This document shows positions 26,751-36,099 of a stretch of DNA of 53,064 bases, piece after piece (position 1 is the stretch's first letter; every line of letters begins with the position of its first letter). The notes beneath the pieces are model-generated. The model did not search any database, was not told the origin of the DNA, and saw nothing but the letters and a program-made list of their open reading frames with translations. The stretch is taken from assembly GCF_002086515.1 (NCBI RefSeq), contig NZ_MVHH01000031.1, positions 1 through 53,064 of the forward strand. The letters are read 5' to 3'. The stretch is from Mycolicibacter arupensis (GTDB lineage Bacteria; Actinomycetota; Actinomycetes; Mycobacteriales; Mycobacteriaceae). The position numbers were made by a program, and so were the translations under genes.

Positions 26751-27334
26751 CGTCGGGGCCTTCCCATCAGCGCGACCACGAGGAACTCCTGCAGCACGGT
26801 GAGCCACTGATACACGTTCAGCTGACCAGCCATTGCATCGTCGGCGGCCAGCTGGTCGGGGCCCTCGGGGCCGATTTTGAGCACGGTGCCCAGCGCGAGC
26901 CGGATGTCGTTGACCGCCGCGATCCAGGCGTTCGCCTGCTCCTCGGTCAGCTCGAACCGCCCGCCCCGCTCCGGAACCGTGGCCAGCACTTGTTGTGCCG
27001 CGCCACGTTTGGCATCAATGATCCCGGGTTCGTGCAGGCTGCGCAGCGCAGAATTCAGGCCGTCCGCATCGACCGGAACATCGCCCACACGGTCCTCGGG
27101 CCGGTGGAAGTCCGGGAGCAACCGAAGGGTGGTCGCGTCGCGGGGTGTGCTGGTGTTGCCGGTCCGGATCCCGGTGATCTGTTCCAGCTCATCGGGGGGC
27201 GACGCGGACTCTCGTGCGTCGAGGATGTCCACGATCGAACCCGCCAGGTTCCGGAGCAGCGCGGCCTCATGCGGCGCCAGCGCAGACCGGAAGCGGGGTC
27301 CGTCGCCGGTATCAACCCGCTTCCATTTCTGCAC
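26747..27334 (-). CDS. DUF2017 / AosR-type protein
   Basis: The 195-residue protein has the DUF2017 pattern: WKRVDTGDGPRFRSALAPHEAALLRNLAG at the N-terminus, RLLPDFHRPED in the middle, ALRSLHEPGIIDAKR, and the C-terminal ELTEEQANAWIAAVNDIRLALG followed by YQWLTVLQEFLV. It matches Rv1332 (AosR), described as a redox-sensing regulator in actinomycetes. No cysteine occurs in the protein as called, so a thiol sensor would need a different start or another mechanism. The start is GTG at 27334 with a GAAGGGAAC site upstream; the frame is closed by a stop at 27365-27367. It lies between clpS and the P1 peptidase. Confidence 0.88.
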   Translation of the reverse strand: MQKWKRVDTGDGPRFRSALAPHEAALLRNLAGSIVDILDARESASPPDELEQITGIRTGNTSTPRDATTLRLLPDFHRPEDRVGDVPVDADGLNSALRSLHEPGIIDAKRGAAQQVLATVPERGGRFELTEEQANAWIAAVNDIRLALGTVLKIGPEGPDQLAADDAMAGQLNVYQWLTVLQEFLVVALMGRPRR

Positions 27335-27364
27335 GGTGAAGTCCCGGTTCCCTTCGGTTGAGTC

Positions 27365-27679
27365 TCAGCGGTCCTGCTGCATGGTCGCCCACAACCCGGC
27401 AGCGTGCAGCTTGGACACGTCGACTTCCATCGACTCCCGGCTGCCCGACGACACCACTGCCTTGCCCTCGTGGTGCACCTGCAGCATCAGCTTGGTCGCG
27501 TGCTGCTCGCTGTAACCGAACAGCTTCTGAAAGATGTAGGTCACGTAGGTCATCAGGTTGATCGGGTCGTCCCAGACGATGGTCACCCAGGGCGAAGTCG
27601 TCTGGTCGGCCGGGTCGGCGTGCCGTTGCCCGGTGCCCTGCGGTTTCACGGGGGTGGTCGTCGGTACTGACCTGGCCAT
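27365..27679 (-). CDS. clpS: ClpS protease adaptor
   Basis: The 104-residue adaptor brings N-degron substrates to the ClpC1/ClpP protease. The core has the ClpS fold: [31 protein letters not shown], then [19 protein letters not shown], and the [16 protein letters not shown] tail. The Asp-Asp-Pro-Ile-Asn segment and later Met/His residues form the N-degron pocket in the family. The ATG at 27679 follows MARS. It is divergent from pncB with 55 bp between and 30 bp upstream of the aosR-like gene; it corresponds to Rv1331. Confidence 0.95.
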   Translation of the reverse strand: MARSVPTTTPVKPQGTGQRHADPADQTTSPWVTIVWDDPINLMTYVTYIFQKLFGYSEQHATKLMLQVHHEGKAVVSSGSRESMEVDVSKLHAAGLWATMQQDR

Positions 27680-27734
27680 ACCGGTCAGGATACCGAGCCG
27701 TGGTGGGGTGCGGTCCAGTCGATACGGTTGGCGG

Positions 27735-29045
27735 GTGTACTCCTCGGCCAGGTACGGCGGGCTGCTCACCGACAAATACGAGCTGACCATGCTCGCCGCC
27801 GCACTGCGTGACGGCACGGCCGGTGTGCGGGTCGGTTTCGAGATGTTCACCCGCCGCCTGCCCGAAGCGCGCAGGTACGGGGTGGTCGCCGGTACCGATC
27901 GGTTTCTGGAAGCGTTGGGCCAGTTCACTTTCGACGACGACGCACTGGGCCTGCTGGACGAGTTCCTGGACCCCCGAACCCTGGCATTCCTGGCGGACTT
28001 CCGATTCAGTGGCGATATCGACGGCTACCCCGAAGGCGAGCTGTATTTCGCCGGGTCTCCGATCGTGACTGTGCGCGGCACCTTCGCCGAATGCGTCGTG
28101 TTGGAGACGTTGCTGCTGTCGGTGTTCAACCACGACACCGCAATCGCCTCGGCGGCCGCGCGGATGGTGAACGCCGCTGGTGGCAGGCCTTTGATCGAGA
28201 TGGGTTCCCGCCGCACGCACGAGCAGGCCGCGGTGGCCGCGGCCCGGGCTGCCTACCTGGCGGGGTTCGCCGGAACGTCCAACCTGGAAGCGCACCGCCG
28301 GTTCGGTGTGCCTGTGCTGGGTACCAGCGCGCACGCCTTCACCCTGCTGCACACCGGCCCCGATGGAGAGTTCGCGGCGTTCCGAGCCCAAGTCGCCGCC
28401 CAAGGGGTGGGCACCACACTGTTGGTGGACACCTACGACGTCGCCACCGGGGTGGCCAACGCGGTCGCGGCGGCCGGGCCGGGACTGGGTGCGGTCCGTA
28501 TCGACTCCGGGGAGCTGGCGGTGTTGGCCCACCAGGTTCGCGAACAGTTGGACCGCCTGGGTGCCACCGAAACCAGGATCGTGGTCTCGGGCGATCTCGA
28601 CGAGTACAGCATCGCCGCGCTGCGGGCCGCACCGGTGGACAGCTACGGCGTGGGCACTTCGGTGGTCACCGGCTCGGGTGTGCCCGCTGCCGGGTTCGTC
28701 TACAAACTGGTTGAGGTCAACGGCCAGCCGGTGCATAAGCGCAGCGCCGGCAAGCAGACCCGCGGCGGGTGCAAACAGGCACTGCGGGTTGCGCGGGAGA
28801 GCGGCATCGTCACCGAGGAGGTCGTCTACCCGGCGGGTCGCCCACCGGCGGTGGACGCAGGGACCCGGATGTTGACGGTGCCGCTGGTACGCGGCGGTGA
28901 CGTGGTGGCCGATACCGGCGTCGCGGCGCTGGCCGAGGCCCGCGAGCGAGTGGCGTCGGGACTGGACAGTCTGCCGTGGGAGGGGCTCAAGCTCGCACAC
29001 GGCGAGCCGGCGATCCCGACGCGGCTGGTTCCCGGCGACGTCTGA
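27735..29045 (+). CDS. pncB: Nicotinate phosphoribosyltransferase
   Basis: The 436-residue enzyme converts nicotinate and PRPP to nicotinate mononucleotide in NAD salvage. Motifs: [15 protein letters not shown] at the N-terminus, [12 protein letters not shown] with the catalytic region, [23 protein letters not shown] (substrate site with the phosphorylatable His in GTSAHAF), LVDTYD and RIDSGE (PRPP-binding acidic residues), and [10 protein letters not shown]. The GTG at 27735 begins MYSSARYGG. Length is typical. It corresponds to Rv1330c and is divergent from clpS. Confidence 0.95.
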   Translation: MYSSARYGGLLTDKYELTMLAAALRDGTAGVRVGFEMFTRRLPEARRYGVVAGTDRFLEALGQFTFDDDALGLLDEFLDPRTLAFLADFRFSGDIDGYPEGELYFAGSPIVTVRGTFAECVVLETLLLSVFNHDTAIASAAARMVNAAGGRPLIEMGSRRTHEQAAVAAARAAYLAGFAGTSNLEAHRRFGVPVLGTSAHAFTLLHTGPDGEFAAFRAQVAAQGVGTTLLVDTYDVATGVANAVAAAGPGLGAVRIDSGELAVLAHQVREQLDRLGATETRIVVSGDLDEYSIAALRAAPVDSYGVGTSVVTGSGVPAAGFVYKLVEVNGQPVHKRSAGKQTRGGCKQALRVARESGIVTEEVVYPAGRPPAVDAGTRMLTVPLVRGGDVVADTGVAALAEARERVASGLDSLPWEGLKLAHGEPAIPTRLVPGDV

Positions 29046-29051
29046 GCTGCG

Positions 29052-29315
29052 CTACTTGCCGTTGCGTTCCCGGTGCTTGCATCCGGGCCAGCAGCACGGG
29101 CGGCGCATGCCTTCTTCGAGTTCCTCGCGCGTGCGGCGGATCCGTCGCTCGCGGGTCGCCTGCTGCTTGGCGTCCTCGACCCAGCAGATGAACTCGTTGC
29201 GTGCCAAGGGTGTGATGTCCAGCCACGCGGCCAGTGCCGCGGCGCTGACGGTCAGTCCGTCACGCAGGTCATCGGGAAGTTCATGCACCGCGCCGCCTGG
29301 CAATCGCTCGGTCAT
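29052..29315 (-). CDS. YdeI/OmdA-family C-terminal domain protein
   Basis: The 87-residue protein contains one conserved module: LAAWLDITPLARNEFICWVEDAKQQATRERRIRRTREELEEG followed by RRPCCWPGCKHR. This is the bacteriocin-protection YdeI/OmpD-associated domain pattern, usually at the C-terminus of larger proteins but often alone in actinobacteria. The final CCWPGCKHR could be a small metal-binding patch. It is convergent with pncB, with a gap of six bases. Function is unknown. Confidence 0.8.
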   Translation of the reverse strand: MTERLPGGAVHELPDDLRDGLTVSAAALAAWLDITPLARNEFICWVEDAKQQATRERRIRRTREELEEGMRRPCCWPGCKHRERNGK

Positions 29316-29386
29316 TGTTTCAGGCTAACGGCGGTCGGCGGGAAATTGGGTGGGGCAGCGGCGGCGGTGTCACTACCGTGCACACG

Positions 29387-29749
29387 ATGGAGATCGATGC
29401 GCTGGCCTTCAGCCGCGACTGGGTGCGGGCGTGGAACAACCACGACGTGGAGGCCGTGCTGGCGCATTTCCACGACGAGGTGGTGTTCACCTCCCCGGTG
29501 GCGGCACAGATGTATCCCGAGACTGCGGGAGTGATCCGCGGCAAGTCCGCACTGCGCCAGTACTGGTCGGGCGCTCTGCAACGCATCCCGGATCTGCATT
29601 TCGTGGTCGAAGACGTTTACCGGGGCATCGACACCCTCGTGATCAACTACCGCAACCAGAGCGGTGGACTGGTCAACGAAGTGCTGCGGTTCGCCTATGA
29701 CGGCTTGGTCATCGAGGGCCACGGAACCTACCTCGCCGCCACGGCCTGA
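29387..29749 (+). CDS. NTF2-like / SnoaL-like protein
   Basis: The 120-residue protein has the cone-shaped NTF2-like pattern: ALAFSRDWVRAWNNHDVEAVLAHFHDEVVFTSPVA, then the conserved GVIRGKSALRQYWSGAL and a beta-rich half ending in VLRFAYDGLVIEGHGTY. The fold is used by isomerases, hydratases and binding proteins; no reaction can be assigned. The ATG at 29387 is chosen; a GTG at 29378 would add three residues. It lies upstream of dinG on the same strand with 44 bp between. Confidence 0.82.
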   Translation: MEIDALAFSRDWVRAWNNHDVEAVLAHFHDEVVFTSPVAAQMYPETAGVIRGKSALRQYWSGALQRIPDLHFVVEDVYRGIDTLVINYRNQSGGLVNEVLRFAYDGLVIEGHGTYLAATA

Positions 29750-29793
29750 GCGTTGAGCATGCGGGCCTTCGAGCGGGCTACCGTGTGCACACC

Positions 29794-31776
29794 ATGGCTG
29801 ACCCGTCCGTAACCGAGTTGCTTGCTGCGGCGGTTGCCGCCTTGGGCGGCAGTGAACGTGAAGGCCAGGTGCGCATGGCCGAGGCGGTGGCGCGCTGCTT
29901 CGAGACCGGCGAGCATCTGGCCGTGCAGGCCGGCACCGGTACCGGCAAGTCACTGGCGTACCTGGTGCCCGCGATCGCCCGGGCCTTGGCCGATGAGAGC
30001 CCCGTCGTGGTGTCCACGGCGACGATCGCGCTGCAACGCCAGCTGGTAGACCGCGACCTGCCACGCCTGGCCGGTGCCCTGGAAAAGGTGCTGCCCCGCC
30101 GGCCGACCTTCGCGCTGCTCAAGGGCCGGCGGAACTACCTGTGCCTGAACAAGATCCACACCGGGATCGCCGAGGAGTCCGACGACACGCCGCAGGCCGA
30201 ACTGTTCGACCCCTTTGCCGCAAGCGCCCTCGGCCGTGACGTGCAGCGACTCACCGCATGGGCCGAGGAGACCGACTCCGGTGACCGCGATGACCTCAAA
30301 CCTGGTGTACCGGAACGATCATGGTCCCAGGTCAGCGTCTCGGCCCGCGAATGCGTGGGTGCCGTCCGCTGCCAATTCGGCACGGACTGCTTCGCCGAGC
30401 GAGCCCGCGGTGTCGCCGCCGAGGCCGACGTCGTCGTCACCAACCATGCACTGTTGGCCATCGACGCCATCTCCGACACCACAGTGCTGCCCGAGCACCG
30501 CCTGCTGGTGATCGATGAGGCACACGAGCTCGCCGATCGGGTGACCTCGGTGGCCACCGCCGAGCTGAGCGCCACCATGCTCAGCGTCGCGGTGCGCCGG
30601 GTCGCGCGGCTGGTCTCCCCCGAGTTGGTCCAGCGCCTCGATGCTGCGGCGCTGACGTTCGGATCGGCGATCCACGACGGCACACCGGGCCGAATGGATC
30701 ACCTCGACGAAGAACTGGCCACCTACCTGGCCGCGCTGCGCGATGCCGCCGGTGCGGCCCGCGCGGCCATCGACACCGCACCTGCCGATCCGAAGGTCGC
30801 CGCCGCACGTAAGGAGTCCGTCGCGGCGCTGACCGAGATCGGCGACACCGCGGCCCGGATCCTGACCTCCTTCGAGCCGGCCATCCCCGAGCGCTACGAC
30901 GTGGTCTGGCTCAGTCACGAAGACAATCGGGGCTCGGTCCGGGCCGTATTGAGGGTGGCGCCACTGTCGGTGGCAGGCCTGCTGCGCGAGCGACTGTTCG
31001 CGCGGGCCACCACGGTGCTGACCTCAGCGACACTGACTGTCGGCGGATCCTTCGACGCCATGGCCGGAGACTGGGGCCTGCGGCGTGGCGCCGACGCCCA
31101 GGCGGCCCGCTGGCGTGGCCTCGATGTCGGCTCGCCCTTCGATCACGCCAAGTCGGGCATTCTCTATATCGCCGCGCACCTGCCCGCACCCGGGCGTGAT
31201 GGCACCGGAACCGACCAGCAGCTCGACGAGATCACCGCGCTGATCACCGCGGCCGGCGGCCGAACGTTGGGCTTGTTCTCCTCGATGCGGGCGGCGCGGG
31301 CCGCGGCCGAAGCGATGCGAGAGCGCCTCGACACCCCGGTGCTCTGCCAGGGCGACGACACCACGGGCACGCTGGTCCAGCAGTTCGCCGACGACGCCGA
31401 GACATCACTGTTCGGCACGCTGTCTCTCTGGCAGGGCGTCGACGTACCCGGACCGTCCCTGTCGCTGGTGCTCATCGACCGCATCCCGTTTCCGCGACCC
31501 GACGATCCGCTGTTGACCGCCCGGCAGCGCGCGATCACCGCCCACGGCGGCAACGGCTTCATGGCCGTGGCCGCCAACCACGCCGCCCTGCTGCTGGCCC
31601 AGGGCGCCGGGCGGCTGCTGCGCGGGACCGATGACCGCGGCGTGGTGGCGATACTCGACTCGCGGATGGCCAACGCCCGCTACGCGGGCTACCTGCGGGC
31701 TTCGCTGCCGCCGTTCTGGGGCACCACCGACGCGGGCAAGGTGCAGCTGGCGCTGCAGCGGCTGCGCGGTGCATGA
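29794..31776 (+). CDS. dinG: DinG-type ATP-dependent DNA helicase
   Basis: The 660-residue superfamily 2 helicase unwinds R-loops and damage-associated structures. Walker A is AGTGTGKSLAY near residue 50; the iron-sulfur region has four cysteines (YLCLN, ECVGA, RCQFGTDC), the expected set for a [4Fe-4S] cluster as in XPD-like helicases. Walker B is VIDEAHELAD near residue 245. Later motifs include SATLTVGG, a GLFSSMRAA segment, and LWQGVDVPG and AQGAGRLLRG (motif VI). The ATG at 29794 is favoured; a GTG at 29785 would add three residues. It corresponds to Rv1329c and its stop overlaps the next gene by four bases. Confidence 0.95.
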   Translation: MADPSVTELLAAAVAALGGSEREGQVRMAEAVARCFETGEHLAVQAGTGTGKSLAYLVPAIARALADESPVVVSTATIALQRQLVDRDLPRLAGALEKVLPRRPTFALLKGRRNYLCLNKIHTGIAEESDDTPQAELFDPFAASALGRDVQRLTAWAEETDSGDRDDLKPGVPERSWSQVSVSARECVGAVRCQFGTDCFAERARGVAAEADVVVTNHALLAIDAISDTTVLPEHRLLVIDEAHELADRVTSVATAELSATMLSVAVRRVARLVSPELVQRLDAAALTFGSAIHDGTPGRMDHLDEELATYLAALRDAAGAARAAIDTAPADPKVAAARKESVAALTEIGDTAARILTSFEPAIPERYDVVWLSHEDNRGSVRAVLRVAPLSVAGLLRERLFARATTVLTSATLTVGGSFDAMAGDWGLRRGADAQAARWRGLDVGSPFDHAKSGILYIAAHLPAPGRDGTGTDQQLDEITALITAAGGRTLGLFSSMRAARAAAEAMRERLDTPVLCQGDDTTGTLVQQFADDAETSLFGTLSLWQGVDVPGPSLSLVLIDRIPFPRPDDPLLTARQRAITAHGGNGFMAVAANHAALLLAQGAGRLLRGTDDRGVVAILDSRMANARYAGYLRASLPPFWGTTDAGKVQLALQRLRGA

Positions 31777-33245
31777 GCGCACTATCCTGGTACCTCATGC
31801 GCCCCGCCCGCCGACGGTATCGAGTTCTCTTCACCGCCTGCACGGTGATGCTGTTGCTCAGCGGTTGCGCTCGGATGCTGGACGGCTCGCCGGTGTCGGT
31901 GTTCGCCGACCCCTTCCGGGTCGGTGGCCTACAGGCAGTCGACGGCCCGACCGGGCTGCGCCCCGACGCCCCGCCGCCGACGCGGGAGGTCGAGGGCACC
32001 GATGGCGGGCGCATCGATCAGCTCGCCGCGCAGTCGGTCAGCGACCTCGAGGCGTTCTGGACCACGACCTATCCCAACACCTTCGACGGCGATTTCAGAC
32101 CGGCGAAATCCCTGCTGTCCTGGGATCCCGGTCAGCTACGCGGAAGATTCTGCGACAACCGGACTTTCCTGCTGGTCAACGCCGCCTACTGCTATCTGGA
32201 CAACACCATCGGTTGGGATCGCCGGCTGCTGTTGCCGGCGCTGCGCAGCGCCTACGGCGACATGGCCGTCACCATGGTGCTCGCCCATGAATACGGCCAT
32301 GCGATCGCGCGGACGGCCGGTATCACCAAACGGCGCCAGACGCCCACTCTGGTGGCCGAGCAACAGGCCGACTGCCTGGCCGGTGTCTATCTGCGGTGGG
32401 TGGCGCAAGGCGACTCCCCGCGATTCACGCTGAGTACCGGCGACGGCCTCAACGGCGTGCTGGCCGCGATGCTGGCACTGCGTGATCCGTTGCTGGGACC
32501 CGACGAGAGCGTCGGCGGTAACGAGCACGGCTCGGCTTTCGAGCGGATCTCGGCCTTCCAGTTCGGCTTCACCGACGGCGCCGACTCGTGTGCGGCCATC
32601 GATGCCGAGGAGATCGAGCAGCGACGCGGCGAGTTGCCGGTGCAGTTGCAGCAGAACGAGACGGGAGAGGTGCCGGTCAGCGAGGAATCGGTCCAGCTGA
32701 TCATCGATGCGATGAACACCGCGTATGCCCCCGCCCAGCCGCCACAGCTGACCTTCGACGCCGCGGCTGCCGCCACGTGCCCCGACGCCCGCCCGAGCCC
32801 ACCGGCCTCGTACTGCCCCGCCACCAACACCATCGCGGTCGACCTGCCCGCCCTGCAGGCGATGGGCACGCCCAGCAAGGACCAGAAGTTGGCGACGCTG
32901 TCCGGGGACAACACCGCCTATTCGGCGCTGGTCTCGCGCTACCTGCAGCGGGTACAGATCGAACACGGCGGGCTGGTGCTCGACAACGCCGCCGCTGCGC
33001 TGCGCACCGCCTGCCTGACCGGTGTGGCGACCACCCGGCTGTCCCAGGGCGTCACCACCTCCAACGGTGGCAAGATCGCGCTGACTGCCGGCGACCTGGA
33101 TGAGGCGGTCGCCGGGCTGCTGACCAATGGGCTGGCCGCCGGCGACGTCAATGGCGAGTCGGTTCCTGCGGGCTTTTCCCGCATCGACGCCTACCGCACC
33201 GGGGTGCTCGGCGATGAGGACCGCTGCCTGGCCCGCTTCCCCTGA
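31773..33245 (+). CDS. Lipoprotein zinc metallopeptidase (neutral zinc metallopeptidase family)
   Basis: The product (490 residues from the coupled ATG at 31773; 482 from ATG 31797) has a basic start, a hydrophobic core and a lipobox LLLSGC with C32 as the likely lipidated residue. The catalytic motif is HEYGH (H172-H176), the HExxH zinc site, followed by VAEQQADCLAGVY with the third ligand typical of the YpfJ-like neutral zinc metallopeptidases. The rest (about residues 270-490) is a large extracellular domain with several cysteines. Its start overlaps the dinG stop, an odd pairing of an exported protease with a helicase. Cell-envelope protein turnover is the probable role; no substrate is known. 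Confidence 0.85.
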   Translation: MSALSWYLMRPARRRYRVLFTACTVMLLLSGCARMLDGSPVSVFADPFRVGGLQAVDGPTGLRPDAPPPTREVEGTDGGRIDQLAAQSVSDLEAFWTTTYPNTFDGDFRPAKSLLSWDPGQLRGRFCDNRTFLLVNAAYCYLDNTIGWDRRLLLPALRSAYGDMAVTMVLAHEYGHAIARTAGITKRRQTPTLVAEQQADCLAGVYLRWVAQGDSPRFTLSTGDGLNGVLAAMLALRDPLLGPDESVGGNEHGSAFERISAFQFGFTDGADSCAAIDAEEIEQRRGELPVQLQQNETGEVPVSEESVQLIIDAMNTAYAPAQPPQLTFDAAAAATCPDARPSPPASYCPATNTIAVDLPALQAMGTPSKDQKLATLSGDNTAYSALVSRYLQRVQIEHGGLVLDNAAAALRTACLTGVATTRLSQGVTTSNGGKIALTAGDLDEAVAGLLTNGLAAGDVNGESVPAGFSRIDAYRTGVLGDEDRCLARFP

Positions 33246-33368
33246 TCGCAGTCTTCCGCGGGCCGGCGAGCCGTTCAGAGTGCACTGAAGGCCGTGGGTT
33301 TCGAAAATCGGCGACCCTGAACGCAATCTCACCGCGGGAATCCTCACGCTCCCCCGGGCCGACCGGCC

Positions 33369-35951
33369 TCAGGCCAACGTCACCAGCCCCAGTTCGGCAT
33401 CACCGGACAGCAAGGGATGGCTGGGCAGCACCCGCACGGTGTAGCCCACCGCCCCAGCCACGGGCAGTCGGCTGGTCGTGGAGAACACCTCGGTGCCGTC
33501 GGCGTCGGTGTGGGCATGCGTCATGGCCACCGTGACCGGATCCACCAGCGTGTCGCCGGAATCGACTCGGCCCAGCACCGCCTGCACCACCACTTCGTCC
33601 GGCCGCAGCCCTGCCAGGCGCACCGCGGCGGTCAGCGTCAACTCCGAACCCAGCCACGGCGCATCGGGCAGACCTGTGCTGTCGACGTCAGTGATCTGGA
33701 TGTGTGGCCAGGCCTCCTGTGCCCGACGCCGGTAGTCGGCGAGCTCCCGTGCCGCACCATAGGGCACGCCGTCGACCGGCTCACAGGTGCGGCGCGACGA
33801 CATTGCGGCCGGGGCATAGCACTGCTGCACATAGTCGTGCACCATCCGCGAGGCCAACACCTTGGGACCCAACGTCTGCAAGGTGTGGTGCACCATCTCG
33901 ATCCAGCGCGGTGGCACACCCTGCTCGTCGCGGTCATAGAACTTCGGGACCACCGAGGCCGCCAGCAGGTCGTACAGTGCCGCGGCTTCCAGGTCGTCAC
34001 GGCGATTCTCGTCGGGAACACCGTCGGCGGTCGGAATCGCCCAGCCGTTCTCGCCGTCGAACCACTCGTCCCACCAGCCGTCGCGAATCGACAGGTTCAG
34101 CCCGCCGTTGAGTGCGCTCTTCATCCCCGAGGTTCCGCAGGCCTCCAGGGGACGCAACGGATTGTTCAGCCAGACATCGCATCCGGAGTACAGGCGCCGT
34201 GCCATCGACATGTCATAGTCGGGCAGGAACGCGATGCGGTGCCGCACCTCCGGGCGGTCGGCGAAACGCACCACCTGCTGGATCAGCGCCTTGCCGTCGT
34301 CGTCGGCCGGATGAGACTTGCCGGCCACGATCAGCTGCACGGGCCGTTGCTCGTCCAGCAGCAGCTGCTCGAGCCGCTCGGGGTCGCGCAGCATCAGGGT
34401 CAGCCGCTTATATGTGGGCACCCGGCGGGCGAAGCCGATGGTCAGCACATCAGGGTCGAATGCGGTGGCGATCCAGCCCAGTTCGGCCTCCGAGGCGCCG
34501 CGCTCAAGTCCGGACTGCAACAGCCGCAGCCGGACCTCGTCGACGAGCAGCGAACGCAGCTGCGATCGAATGGACCACAGCGTCACCGAATCGACCTGCT
34601 GCAGGCGCTGCCACGTCGCCGGTTCGCTGAACGAGTCTGGTGCGGCCACGCCGCGAATCAATTGCAGCCACGGTGGCGCAGCCCAACTGGGCGCGTGCAC
34701 ACCGTTGGTGATCGACCCGATCGGTACCTCGTCGGCGTCGAATCCGGGCCACAGATCATTGAACATTCCCCGGCTGACCCGGCCGTGCAGCCGCGAGACG
34801 CCGTTGGCGCGCTGCGCCAACCGCAGACCCATATGCGCCATGTTGAAGGTGCCGGGGTCCTGCTCGGCCCCCAGTTCCATGATGCGTTCGATGGGCACCC
34901 CGGCGGCCAGCGCGTCATCGCCGTCGTCGAAGTAGCGGCGCACCATGTCCGCGGGGAATCGATCGATCCCGGCCGGGACCGGAGTGTGGGTGGTGAACAC
35001 CGTCGCCGCACGCACCACCGTCAGCGCGGTGTCGAAGTCCAAGCCTTCTTCGGCGATCAGCTCACGGATGCGTTCGACGCCGAGGAAGCCCGCGTGGCCT
35101 TCGTTCATGTGAAACACCTCGGGGGCCGCAACGCCCTGCAATCGGGTGAACTCGCGGATCGCCCGGACCCCGCCGATGCCGGCCAGGATCTCCTGACGGA
35201 TCCGGTGTTCCTGGTCGCCGCCGTAGAGGCGATCGGTGATTCCCCGCAGTTGGTGTGGGTTCTCGCCGATGTCGGAATCCAGCAGCAGCAACGGAACTCG
35301 GCCGACCTGCGCGACCCATATCCGGGCCCGCAACCGGCCCGCTCCGGGCAACGCCACCTCGACCAGAACCGGCTTGCCGTCGGCCTCGACCAACAGCCGC
35401 AACGGCAGACCCTGCGGGTCCAGCGCCGGATAGGTTTCCCGCTGCCAACCGTCAGCGGTCAGTGCCTGGCGGAAATAACCGGATCGGTAGTGCAGCCCGA
35501 CCGCGATCAACGGGACACCCAGGTCCGATGCGGACTTCAGGTGATCTCCGGCCAAGATACCCAGCCCGCCCGAGTAGTTGGGCAACGCTTCGGCGACACC
35601 GAATTCCATGGAGAAGTAGGCGATCGCGGCCGGCAGTGCGGCACCGGAATCCTGCTGCCCCTGATACCACCGCGGCTCAGTCAGGTATTCGGTCAGATCA
35701 GCGTCCAACGCATCGAGCCGGGCGGTGAACGCCTCGTCGGCGGCCAACTCTTCGAGCCGATCGGGACTGACCGCACCCAACAGCGCCACCGGATCGCGGC
35801 CGCAGCTGTGCCACAGCTCGGGGTCGATCGCGGCGAACAGCTCTTGGGTGGGCTGCTCCCACGACCAGCGCAAGTTCATCGACAGCTGCTCAAGCGCAAG
35901 CAGCCTCTCGGGGAGGTGGGCGCGAACGGTGAACCGGCGGAGGGCCTTCAC
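33369..35951 (-). CDS. glgP: Alpha-glucan phosphorylase (GlgP/MalP type)
   Basis: The 860-residue enzyme releases glucose 1-phosphate (or uses maltose 1-phosphate in the GlgE context) from alpha-1,4-glucan. It has a DUF3417 N-terminal domain ([23 protein letters not shown]) and then the GT35 catalytic fold: [50 protein letters not shown], and the pyridoxal-phosphate region [29 protein letters not shown]. The GTG at 35951 is chosen because the protein then starts [13 protein letters not shown], as in homologues. It is divergent from glgE with 148 bp between and corresponds to Rv1328. Confidence 0.95.
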   Translation of the reverse strand: MKALRRFTVRAHLPERLLALEQLSMNLRWSWEQPTQELFAAIDPELWHSCGRDPVALLGAVSPDRLEELAADEAFTARLDALDADLTEYLTEPRWYQGQQDSGAALPAAIAYFSMEFGVAEALPNYSGGLGILAGDHLKSASDLGVPLIAVGLHYRSGYFRQALTADGWQRETYPALDPQGLPLRLLVEADGKPVLVEVALPGAGRLRARIWVAQVGRVPLLLLDSDIGENPHQLRGITDRLYGGDQEHRIRQEILAGIGGVRAIREFTRLQGVAAPEVFHMNEGHAGFLGVERIRELIAEEGLDFDTALTVVRAATVFTTHTPVPAGIDRFPADMVRRYFDDGDDALAAGVPIERIMELGAEQDPGTFNMAHMGLRLAQRANGVSRLHGRVSRGMFNDLWPGFDADEVPIGSITNGVHAPSWAAPPWLQLIRGVAAPDSFSEPATWQRLQQVDSVTLWSIRSQLRSLLVDEVRLRLLQSGLERGASEAELGWIATAFDPDVLTIGFARRVPTYKRLTLMLRDPERLEQLLLDEQRPVQLIVAGKSHPADDDGKALIQQVVRFADRPEVRHRIAFLPDYDMSMARRLYSGCDVWLNNPLRPLEACGTSGMKSALNGGLNLSIRDGWWDEWFDGENGWAIPTADGVPDENRRDDLEAAALYDLLAASVVPKFYDRDEQGVPPRWIEMVHHTLQTLGPKVLASRMVHDYVQQCYAPAAMSSRRTCEPVDGVPYGAARELADYRRRAQEAWPHIQITDVDSTGLPDAPWLGSELTLTAAVRLAGLRPDEVVVQAVLGRVDSGDTLVDPVTVAMTHAHTDADGTEVFSTTSRLPVAGAVGYTVRVLPSHPLLSGDAELGLVTLA

Positions 35952-36099
35952 GCTTGCCCACACTACCGGCGACATGGATCTGGGACTGCCCCCTACATCT
36001 GACAATTCGGTTGCGAACATGTTGCGTGATGCCGGGCCGCCCGGTGGCGGTTACCGTGGGCGGAGTAGCGGAAGAGCGAATCACGACGAACGGAGTGCG
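35952..36099. promoter_or_regulatory. Divergent promoter region between glgP and glgE
   Basis: These 148 bases separate the divergent starts of glgP and glgE, so promoters for both must be here. I see no clear operator. The region is not obviously AT-rich; the only candidates are weak. Confidence 0.4.

Noticed and set aside
29387..29749. Ketosteroid isomerase activity for the NTF2-like protein
   Set aside because: The fold fits, but the catalytic Tyr/Asp set could not be placed with confidence.
33417..36002. Long plus-strand frame opposite glgP
   Set aside because: It is a shadow of glgP; the product has no recognisable domain and glgP is certain.
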